Shown here one piece after another: positions 8,701-14,965 of a stretch of 37,778 nt of DNA (positions within the stretch are counted from its first letter, which is position 1; each line of letters begins with the position of its first letter). A model generated the notes under the pieces. It made no database searches, was not told where the DNA came from, and saw only the letters and a list, made by a program, of their open reading frames with translations. This DNA is from an uncultured Bacteroides sp. (GTDB lineage: Bacteria; Bacteroidota; Bacteroidia; Bacteroidales; Bacteroidaceae): contig CAAFUN010000073.1 of NCBI GenBank assembly GCA_900766195.1, positions 1 through 37,778 on the forward strand, read 5' to 3'. A program made the translations under genes and the position numbers.

Positions 8701-8871
8701 ACCTGGATATACCCCGACAACAACCCCCTGACGTATTGTGAATACGGGGAATTCCTGTTTGGGCATTATTTTCAGAGCCACAATGCCGGACACTGCTAGT
8801 ATGCTGACTATCAGTATGACGATCTTATTATATTTCATAGCCCAGGCTATGAGACCATTTTCTTCTTTCAT
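5752..8871 (-). CDS. RND-family efflux pump, inner membrane subunit (AcrB-like)
   Basis: A 1039-aa protein of full RND length with two six-helix halves and two large periplasmic loops (about residues 35-335 and 555-860). TM1 is at about 15-33. A TM4 segment reads GMIVDNSIVIVDSYLENL (about 401-418). At the proton-relay position the family norm in AcrB is a pair of aspartates; here it is Asp405-Asn406. The matching TM10 segment reads IGIIVRNGIIMYDYIEEL, with Arg where AcrB has Lys940. Such changes occur in other RND branches, so the pump may still be active. It exports drugs or other small molecules using proton motive force, together with the adaptor upstream (10-bp gap) and the TolC-like channel downstream. 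The substrate is unknown. Confidence 0.93.
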   Translation of the reverse strand: MKEENGLIAWAMKYNKIVILIVSILAVSGIVALKIMPKQEFPVFTIRQGVVVGVYPGATSAEVEEQLTRPLERYLFTYKEVNKSKTYSYSKDGIAYVFVELNDNINNKDEVWSKIKHGLPLFKMQLPGGVLALIANDDFGDTSALLISMESDTKNHRQLQVYMENLEDKLRSVESVSNLRRYGVQKEQISIYIEKEKVASYGIDILNLYKTLLTKGLITASGKVDNDDMVVPIHITHPYQSEADLEEQIVYSDIKGNHIRLKDVARVVREYPSPESYTTNNGKNCLILSAEMRNGYNIVQYGKDVDAVLAAFEKTIPDDIHINRIADQPKVVDASTTTFLKELLIAIIAVILVTMTLLPLRVAGVAASSIPITIFISLGLMLIFGIELNTVTLAALVVVLGMIVDNSIVIVDSYLENLDHGIPRREAAISSAKEYAKAIFSATLAISITFFPFLITFTGQLYDFVTTFPWTILITLGVSLLIAITLIPFLLYFFIKKGLKGDVPNNPDKPHKKSLLGKIQSSYNRLIEKVFRYPKLTLCIGLASIVGGIALALVLPLKLMPVAERNQFAVEIYLPQGSSLEQTEVVAKDMEAILHKDNRVLSVTTFMGMGSPRFHTVYAPKLGGANFAQFIVNTKSNSDTEDILDEYASKYAYHYPNAFVKFKQLDYQLGVDADIEVRISGDSIRDLKRFGDSLMIRVKKMDEPLRVYTNFEEMLPGINVTLDPVESNRLGVNEAILGIGMASRFGGVPVTTVWEGNYALPVVLKSAWEKKDPSAEDVANEYVSGLVSPAVPLRQIATISADWNEGQIAHRNGIRTLSVYVDLKRGEKVSKVQSEVQAVVDKLKSNEELSKNISISYGGVKDFHDETIPKIAKGLIGSIFIVFFILVFHFRKIKLAVLILASTSLSIFGAVLGLEIMGMDFSITAVLGVISLIGIIVRNGIIMYDYIEELRFKKGHSVLDACIEAGKRRMRPIFLTSAAASMGVIPMIISKSPLWGPMGTVICFGTMISMIFILTILPLLYWYTYRSADNKIKPEIEEL

Positions 8872-8881
8872 AATCTTTCCT

Positions 8882-9937
8882 CTATTGTTTTTCGGATGCT
8901 ATAACTATTGAGTTCGGACTGATATTTTGATAACCTTCGGTGATCAGAATGTCTCCATTTTGTAGCCCTTGTAAAACAACTACTCCGTTGCCTATCAGCT
9001 TGCCCAATGTAACTTCTTTATATTGAGCTTTATCTCCTGCGCCTTTTAGCCAAACAAAGTGCTTTCCGGAAACATCTTGTTGAACAGCCTTCAACGGAAC
9101 TATAATTAGATTATTCTTATCTTGAGCATAAATAGCCTCCGATATATAAGCTTTACAAACCATTTCGGGCATAAGACGCAAGTCTTTGTTTACGACTTGT
9201 GCTTTTACATTATAGGTATGTGATATGGGATTTGCAGATATTCCTTTTTCAACAATCTTTCCTTCGTATTCCTGATTGTTCAGTGCAGATATTTTGAAAG
9301 TACAAGGTTGTCCAACTTTGATATTTGATATTTCTTTTTCGGGTATAGCAATTCGTATTTTAACTGCGTTGATTGTCACGAGATTGTATACCGGTACTCC
9401 GGGTAATACATTTGCTCCGGCATCAACATAGCGTTTTGCAATGACTCCCGAAAACGGCGCATATAAGTTGCAATCGGAAAGGCTTTTGCGAGCAATACGC
9501 TCGGCCGATTGAGCTTGTTCCAATGCTGTTTTTACTTCAACATACTTGATTTCCGGTAAACTGTTATTCTCATGCAAAATAGTTAGCCTGTTATAAGCAT
9601 CTTGGGCTTGAGCTAAAGTTGCTTTAGAAGCGTTGTACATACTTTGTAACGAAGTTGTATTCAGACGTGCCAAAAGTTGTCCTTTCTTGACTGGCTGCCC
9701 TTCCTGAAAATACACTTGTTCTATATTTCCGGCTGTCTGAAAACTTAGATCCACAGCATTCTCTCCCTCAACAGTACCGATATACTCTTGGCTACAAGTA
9801 TTGTTTCCGGATTTTATCTCCTGTATCTTCACAGGGATTTTCCTTACTTCACTTTTATCCTTCTTGTTTGTAGTACAGGATAACATTCCGATGAGTAGTA
9901 GTCCATAAAGACGGAACCTAAAAAAAACTTTATTCAT
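8882..9937 (-). CDS. RND efflux periplasmic adaptor (membrane fusion protein)
   Basis: A 351-aa adaptor, the first gene of the efflux operon. The N-terminus LLLIGMLSCTTNKK is a lipoprotein signal, with Cys at about 21 anchoring it to the inner membrane. The two halves of the lipoyl-like domain are GEGxxVxxG-type motifs: VYFQEGQPVKKGQLLARL (about 95-112) and LYAPFSGVIAKRYVDAGANV (about 175-195). Between them is an alpha-helical hairpin. Beta-barrel and membrane-proximal domains follow (VKIRIAIPEKEISNIKVGQ; LQNGDILITEGYQ). It bridges the pump and the TolC-like channel. The gene begins about 165 bp from the divergent AraC-type regulator. Confidence 0.92.
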   Translation of the reverse strand: MNKVFFRFRLYGLLLIGMLSCTTNKKDKSEVRKIPVKIQEIKSGNNTCSQEYIGTVEGENAVDLSFQTAGNIEQVYFQEGQPVKKGQLLARLNTTSLQSMYNASKATLAQAQDAYNRLTILHENNSLPEIKYVEVKTALEQAQSAERIARKSLSDCNLYAPFSGVIAKRYVDAGANVLPGVPVYNLVTINAVKIRIAIPEKEISNIKVGQPCTFKISALNNQEYEGKIVEKGISANPISHTYNVKAQVVNKDLRLMPEMVCKAYISEAIYAQDKNNLIIVPLKAVQQDVSGKHFVWLKGAGDKAQYKEVTLGKLIGNGVVVLQGLQNGDILITEGYQNISPNSIVIASEKQ

Positions 9938-10041
9938 ACCTTAAATTTATTCTAATTATTACCTTATTGATTTTAATGGCAAAGGTCTGCTTAATTGAAT
10001 GAAACGCTTATATCAAAATTTGAGAAAATATGTTCAAAATC

Positions 10042-10072
10042 TTGTCTGTTCGGAAATCTATTCGCATCTTTG
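10042..10072 (+). promoter_or_regulatory. Candidate promoter for the AraC-type gene
   Basis: TTG at 10042-10044 and CATCTTTG at 10065-10072 are 20 bp apart, close to the Bacteroides -33 TTTG / -7 TAnnTTTG layout. They end 29 bp before the ATG. One base of the -7 box departs from consensus. The divergent efflux promoter should lie in the same 165-bp gap, but its box (GACCTTTG on the minus strand, 9987-9980) is weaker. Confidence 0.4.
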
Positions 10073-10101
10073 TTAGGAAAAATGTTTATATGTAAATAGA
10101 T

Positions 10102-11001
10102 ATGAAAGAACCTAAATATGCTAAAATTTCTTTAGAAGATATTGCAAGTCAAAACTCGATACCAGGTGTTCAAAGTTTTATTATATCAGAAGAGAAAACA
10201 TACGTTAAAGATTCTTCTGTCAATTTTCAAAATTCATTTTTCAACTTGAAGTATCCTCATGTGGTTGACGGTATTGGTTTTGCCATTTGTACTAAAGGGA
10301 AGGCACGTGTGAGTATTAATTTACATGAATATCAATTGGAAGCCAACTCAATAATGGTAATGCTTCCTAATTATATTATACAGATTTTAGAACAGGATGA
10401 GAATCTTGAAATTGAATTTTTAATGTTTTCTTTCGATTTTGTGTCTGATATTAAAATGGTAAGTGATGCAAGTTTTGTTGAAAGAATCTGGTATCTAGCT
10501 TGTCTGAAAGTAGATGAAGAAATTACTAATGATTTATTAGATTTCCATGCTTTTATTTTGAAACAATATAAAAAGACCAATTATAATGAAGCTATTGTTA
10601 AAAATCTACTAGCGGCTTTGCTCAATAAGATCCTGCTTATTCATCAAGAGTCAGGGGAGAAAGATAAAATAGAACCACTATTGCATAAAGAGGAAATGTT
10701 TCAACGCTTTTTATCATTATTATTCAAATACTATAAAAAAGAACGTTCGATTAGATTCTATGCAGGAAAGCTATGTTTAACTCCAAGTCATCTAACTAAA
10801 ATCATTAAAGAAGCTAGCAAGAAATCAGTTTCAAACTGGATTGATGAAATAGTGATTATGTCAGCTAAGGCCATGCTTAAAAGTTCAGACATGACTGTTT
10901 CTCAGATATCTGACGAGCTAAATTTTGCAAATTCATCTTTTTTTGGAACATACTTCAAAAAAAGAACAGGAATGTCACCTTTACAATATAGAAAGAGCTA
11001 A
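10102..11001 (+). CDS. AraC-family transcriptional regulator
   Basis: A 299-aa protein. Residues about 200-299 form the double helix-turn-helix of the AraC family: RSIRFYAGKLCLTPSHLTKI for the first helix pair, and MTVSQISDELNFANSSFF with YFKKRTGMSPLQYRKS for the second. The latter is the family signature. The N-terminal 180 residues look like a cupin-type sensor domain (GIGFAICTKGKARVSINLHE). It is divergent from the RND efflux operon and separated by 165 bp, the usual placement of a local activator. It probably controls efflux in response to a small molecule, but this is inferred from position. Confidence 0.88.
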   Translation: MKEPKYAKISLEDIASQNSIPGVQSFIISEEKTYVKDSSVNFQNSFFNLKYPHVVDGIGFAICTKGKARVSINLHEYQLEANSIMVMLPNYIIQILEQDENLEIEFLMFSFDFVSDIKMVSDASFVERIWYLACLKVDEEITNDLLDFHAFILKQYKKTNYNEAIVKNLLAALLNKILLIHQESGEKDKIEPLLHKEEMFQRFLSLLFKYYKKERSIRFYAGKLCLTPSHLTKIIKEASKKSVSNWIDEIVIMSAKAMLKSSDMTVSQISDELNFANSSFFGTYFKKRTGMSPLQYRKS

Positions 11002-11106
11002 TATTCCTTGCGCTGTTACGTTGTGCTTAATAATGAGTTCTTGATTATAATATTAAGACAAAATATATCTTAAATAGCTTGTGGAGTTCGTTATTTAGGA
11101 ATGTTC

Positions 11107-12264
11107 CTAATTATCCAATTTCCCCATTTTGTAGGTGCCTTTACGAATAACTTTTCCGTCCTTATCTGTTTCAATAAATGGCCCGTGCTTTTTGCCTTGT
11201 TTAAAAAAACCTTCGTAGCGATTGCCATCTTTGGTTTCTTGAACACCACTTCCATCTTCAAGTCCATTTAGAAAATGCCCTTTATAGCGTGTGCCATCTG
11301 TTAATGTCAATGTGCCTTGTCCATCAAATTTATTGTCTTTCCATTCGCCTTCATAGGAGTCTCCGGCATTCCATTTATAGATTCCATGCCCAGTACGTAC
11401 ATTGTCTTTCCAATCACCTTCATAAACGGCACCATTAACCCAAGTGAAAGTTCCCTTTCCGTCCTGCATACCGTCTTTGAAGTCTCCTACATATTTATCG
11501 CCGTTAGCATGATAATAAATGCCAACTCCCGTACGTTCGCCCTGCATATACATACCTTCATAACGATCTCCATTGCGGAAGAAATAAATTCCTTTGCCAT
11601 GTTGTACGTCATCCACCCAATCACCTACATATTTATCACCATTGGCGTATTCAAAAGTTCCCTTACCTTGACGCATGTCTTCTTTCCATAACCCGTCATA
11701 TTTGGAACCGTCATTCCATGCTAGCACACCTTCACCGTTTTTCTTGTCGTTCTTCCACGAACCGGTATATTTTGATCCATTCTTCCATATATAAGAGCCT
11801 TTGCCTTCGCGCTTATCTTTTACCCATTCGCCTTCGTAAATGTCTCCATTATAGTAGTACATCACTCCATGTCCCTGTTGGTAATCCTGATACCACATGC
11901 CGTCATAACGGTTGTTGTTCAAAAAGTAATAAATGCCCTTGCCGTGCTGTTGATCTTGGTACCATTGACCTTCATATTTTTCACCATCAGTGAAAGAGTA
12001 AGTTCCGTATCCTTCCCGTTTTCCTTTGACGTATTCTCCTTCGTACACATCACCGTTTTTAAAGATGGTCTTTCCTTTGCCGTTGGGTTTGCGTTTATTC
12101 ATTTCACCGCTGTACACAGCTCCGTCTTTAAAAGTATATGTACCAATTACAATCTCTGAAGAAAAAGAATCTTTCAGTTTTCCAAAGAATCCTTCTTTTT
12201 CCTGAGCATTCATCAGGCCGTTTGATAAAACAAAAACAAGTATAAGGGAAGATAAATATTTCAT
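11107..12264 (-). CDS. Exported protein of 14 MORN repeats
   Basis: A 385-aa protein with a cleavable signal peptide (LILVFVLSNGLMNAQE, cut near residue 20). It is then almost wholly built of 23-residue MORN units: I count 14 in a row from about residue 50, each starting Y-x-G-x-[WYF] and carrying a central G-x-G (for example YEGEWVKDKREGKGSYIWKN). MORN repeats form an elongated beta-hairpin solenoid. In bacteria they are often linked to the envelope or protein binding, but no specific function follows. The gene is monocistronic or lightly linked: 190 bp separate it from the M16 gene upstream. Its stop lies in a 16-bp palindrome (TTAGGAA-TG-TTCCTAA, 11095-11110) that could aid termination. 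Confidence 0.9.
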   Translation of the reverse strand: MKYLSSLILVFVLSNGLMNAQEKEGFFGKLKDSFSSEIVIGTYTFKDGAVYSGEMNKRKPNGKGKTIFKNGDVYEGEYVKGKREGYGTYSFTDGEKYEGQWYQDQQHGKGIYYFLNNNRYDGMWYQDYQQGHGVMYYYNGDIYEGEWVKDKREGKGSYIWKNGSKYTGSWKNDKKNGEGVLAWNDGSKYDGLWKEDMRQGKGTFEYANGDKYVGDWVDDVQHGKGIYFFRNGDRYEGMYMQGERTGVGIYYHANGDKYVGDFKDGMQDGKGTFTWVNGAVYEGDWKDNVRTGHGIYKWNAGDSYEGEWKDNKFDGQGTLTLTDGTRYKGHFLNGLEDGSGVQETKDGNRYEGFFKQGKKHGPFIETDKDGKVIRKGTYKMGKLDN

Positions 12265-12407
12265 CAGGAATCAGCTATTTTATAATATAATAATAAGATA
12301 TGTAACTTTTGCCGTAAGAATAATGAACTTATGGTTCATAGATACTGCTCATGAAAAAGACGTAAGATGAATGATAATTGTGACATCAAGGTCTTTCATG
12401 AATATTA

Positions 12408-12415
12408 CAAAGATA
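12408..12415 (-). promoter_or_regulatory. Candidate -7 box upstream of the MORN gene
   Basis: On the minus strand the sequence is TATCTTTG, a full match to TAnnTTTG, about 145 bp before the MORN start. No good -33 element is seen, so the 5' leader would be long. Confidence 0.3.
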
Positions 12416-12452
12416 ATATTATATGTTAAAAGGCAGGGATATATAAAGGCTT

Positions 12453-13742
12453 TTATAATATTTTTTTGCCGGATATGGCTTCTTTTAATGTATCTTTACA
12501 TAAATACTGTTGGGATAATGTGCGTATTTCATCCGGAGTTATAGTTTCAATAGCACTTGCTGAATCTTTTGCAAATGTATCAGGCAAGTCTGAAGTGTGA
12601 TTGAGAATCCATGCATCTGCCAAAGAGAAGACGGATTCGTATCCGCGGCACATTTCGCCCATCATATAGTTTTTAACCGTGGAGAGTTCTTCTGATGATA
12701 CGAGATCATTTTGTAAACGGGTGATTTCGGTGTACACTTCTTTAATTAATGGTTCTACATATTCATTGGCAGCTTCTGAAGTTATAAGGAATAAACCACT
12801 TCCGGGATAGGTTTGGATACCGGAAGAAATACCATAAGTATATCCTTTCTTCTCTCTGACGTTGGACATTAACCGACTTCCGAAATACCCGCCGAGCAAA
12901 GTCACTACTACACGAAATTTCAAATAGTCGGGATGGAGTATATCCATTGTTTCCATTCCCATACGAATAGCACTCTGCATAGCATCGGCGCGTTCGATAA
13001 ATATTCGTTTGTCTGAGATTGTTTCAGGCAGATATGTTTTGGTGGAAAGTAGTGGCACACATTTTCCAAAAGGAGTGTTGCCAAACGAAGTTTCAATTCT
13101 TGATATACATTCGGTAGTAACCTTACCCGAAAGATAAATGCTACAATGATTGGAAGAGTAATGCAGGTCATAAAAATCTTGCAAAACGGATGGATGTATG
13201 TTGCGATAATCTTCTTCTTTCACCAGATTTCCACAAGGATGCTTACTGCCGTATATGGCTTGCATCAAAGCACGGTGAGCGAGAAAATCGACTTTGCTGC
13301 TATTAATGTGATATTGTTGAACATTGTTTTCAATGACTACATGCAGTTCTTTTTCGGGAAAGACAGGCTCCTTTACAATAGATTCAAGAATGTCAAGTGT
13401 TTGTGGAAGATACTTGTTTAAGGAGTAGAGCGTGATGTAGGCATATTCTGAGGAACTGGAGAGATCGAGCCATGCCCCGTAATAATCCAGCTTTTCTGCA
13501 ATTTTGGTTGACGAATAGCGTCGGGTTCCCTCGCGTAGCATGCGATTGGTAAAGAGTGCTTGCAAAGATTGAGTTTGGTGCCAGCGTCCACCTTTTATAA
13601 CCATATCAATACGTACCACCTCATGGTCTCCGCCGGTGATAATGTATAGCGGAATTCCATTGTTCATCACACGCTTCTCCGGCAAAGCAACTTCTGCCAG
13701 TTGAGGTTCGCAAATCACGGGTTGTATGCTTCTATCTATCAT
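12453..13742 (-). CDS. M16-family peptidase homologue lacking the HxxEH zinc site
   Basis: A 429-aa protein with the two-lobed M16 layout. The N-terminal lobe begins with VMNNGIPLYIITGGDHEVVR and VIKGGRWHQTQSLQALFTNRMLREGT. In active M16 enzymes this last stretch carries HxxEH; here it reads QALFTN, so the zinc ligands and catalytic Glu are missing. The C-terminal lobe keeps the conserved NVREKKGYTYGISSG segment used for substrate binding. It is therefore probably a non-catalytic partner, as known for one subunit of heterodimeric M16 proteases. No signal peptide is visible, so it is likely cytoplasmic. It is the last gene of an operon with kdsB (35-bp gap), the folK-like gene and PBP1A. No catalytic M16 gene is in the window. 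Confidence 0.85.
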   Translation of the reverse strand: MIDRSIQPVICEPQLAEVALPEKRVMNNGIPLYIITGGDHEVVRIDMVIKGGRWHQTQSLQALFTNRMLREGTRRYSSTKIAEKLDYYGAWLDLSSSSEYAYITLYSLNKYLPQTLDILESIVKEPVFPEKELHVVIENNVQQYHINSSKVDFLAHRALMQAIYGSKHPCGNLVKEEDYRNIHPSVLQDFYDLHYSSNHCSIYLSGKVTTECISRIETSFGNTPFGKCVPLLSTKTYLPETISDKRIFIERADAMQSAIRMGMETMDILHPDYLKFRVVVTLLGGYFGSRLMSNVREKKGYTYGISSGIQTYPGSGLFLITSEAANEYVEPLIKEVYTEITRLQNDLVSSEELSTVKNYMMGEMCRGYESVFSLADAWILNHTSDLPDTFAKDSASAIETITPDEIRTLSQQYLCKDTLKEAISGKKIL

Positions 13743-13777
13743 GCAGGCTTTACTTTAGAATAAAAATAGGATATGCT

Positions 13778-14536
13778 TTAGCTGTGTTGTTGTGTTTTTA
13801 AGAACTCTTCAGCTCTTTCAAGATCCTGTGGAGTATCTATTCCTATTGTTTCAACAGATGTAATACCTGCTTTTATGCTGTAACCATTTTCCAGCCAACG
13901 AAGTTGCTCTAATGATTCTGCTAATTCCAAAGGTGATTGTGGAAGATTAGTGATTTCTTTTAGCACTTCCGTACGATAGGCGTAGAGCCCGATATGTTTG
14001 TAGTAAGTATGTTCTTTCAACCATTCGTTCTTCTCTGCATTGCGCTGGTAAGGGATGACTGAACGGCTGAAATACATTGCATACCGATTCTTATTGAGTA
14101 CTACTTTGGGTGAATTGACATTCTCCAATGCTTCAAAACTGTCATCGCTGGAAAACGGTTTTACCAAAGTGGCAATTTGTGTGGAGCTATCATCAAAGCA
14201 AGCTTTGATTGCTTCAAGTTGCGACTGTTGGATAAACGGTTCGTCTCCCTGAATATTAACGACAACATCAAAGTGACCATTTATTTTGGTAAATGCTTCA
14301 TAACAGCGGTCAGTTCCACTTTTGTGAAGTGGAGAGGTCATAACAACTTTACCTCCGAATGCTTTTACTGTTGCTTCAATACGTTCGTCATCCGTGGCTA
14401 CGTAAGCATTATCAAGTATTCCGGCCACTTGTTCGTATACTCTTTGTATGACCGTTTTCCCTCCCAAAATAGCTAACGGTTTGGCAGGAAAGCGTGTGGA
14501 GGCATAGCGTGCCGGTATTATTCCTAAAAATCTCAT
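13778..14536 (-). CDS. kdsB: 3-deoxy-manno-octulosonate cytidylyltransferase (CMP-KDO synthetase)
   Basis: A 252-aa protein of the usual KdsB length. It begins with the nucleotide-binding signature IIPARYASTRFPAKPLAIL, followed by VIQRVYEQV, ATDDERI, TSPLHKSGTDRCYEA and the metal-binding VVNIQGDEPFI. The C-terminal half has the sugar-binding HIGLYAYR, PLELAESLEQLRWLENG and ETIGIDTPQDLERAE motifs. It activates KDO with CTP in the cytoplasm, the committed step for adding KDO to lipid A. It sits between the folK-like gene (37 bp away) and the M16 homologue (35 bp away). Confidence 0.95.
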   Translation of the reverse strand: MRFLGIIPARYASTRFPAKPLAILGGKTVIQRVYEQVAGILDNAYVATDDERIEATVKAFGGKVVMTSPLHKSGTDRCYEAFTKINGHFDVVVNIQGDEPFIQQSQLEAIKACFDDSSTQIATLVKPFSSDDSFEALENVNSPKVVLNKNRYAMYFSRSVIPYQRNAEKNEWLKEHTYYKHIGLYAYRTEVLKEITNLPQSPLELAESLEQLRWLENGYSIKAGITSVETIGIDTPQDLERAEEFLKTQQHS

Positions 14537-14573
14537 AATCTATTTATTCCAAATGATAATACTATCTATTCCA

Positions 14574-14963
14574 TTATTTTATATGCAAAGATTGTAATCC
14601 TCGTTGCACATAATCGCGGTTCCAGTCATCCGGTTTGTATACAGTATATGTTTCTGTAACAGAGTTTACATTTGCTAAGAGGTCAATATCCAGCCGGATG
14701 ATGCCCTGTTTCTTTTCCTCTATCGTTCTTTTTGCTTCTTGTTCTATCCTTTTTAATAAAGGAGTAATTTCTGAAGGAACAAGATGAGATGTGAAACAGG
14801 CCATTTGATTGAGAAACATAGCCTGTCGCTGACAATTCACAGGAGCGGTTTCTTCCTCATTAGAGAACTGGATATCTACAAATAGCTCCTGTAAGTGGCG
14901 ACGTGCCAAAAGGAGATTTTCCTGTTGGTGCTCATTACTACCGATACAAAGAATATAAATCAT
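14574..14963 (-). CDS. folK: HPPK-like protein (FolK-type pyrophosphokinase), short form
   Basis: A 129-aa protein with the order of elements seen in 6-hydroxymethyl-dihydropterin pyrophosphokinase: CIGSNEHQQENLLLARRHL at the start, FLNQMACF near residue 62, LLKRIEQEAKRTIEEKKQG, and the Mg-binding RLDIDLL near residue 102. The usual length is about 160 residues, so this form is short. The classical G-P-R ahead of the DxD is replaced by G-I-I, so the catalytic arginine loop is altered. It may be a weak or repurposed FolK. It lies directly after PBP1A (2-bp gap) and before kdsB. Known function of the family: ATP-dependent pyrophosphorylation in folate synthesis. Confidence 0.65.
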   Translation of the reverse strand: MIYILCIGSNEHQQENLLLARRHLQELFVDIQFSNEEETAPVNCQRQAMFLNQMACFTSHLVPSEITPLLKRIEQEAKRTIEEKKQGIIRLDIDLLANVNSVTETYTVYKPDDWNRDYVQRGLQSLHIK

Positions 14964-14965
14964 TC

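Noticed and set aside
11095..11110. Palindrome TTAGGAA-TG-TTCCTAA as a terminator shared by the AraC and MORN genes
   Set aside because: It has only seven base pairs and no clear T-run on either side, so it is mentioned only as a possible aid to termination.
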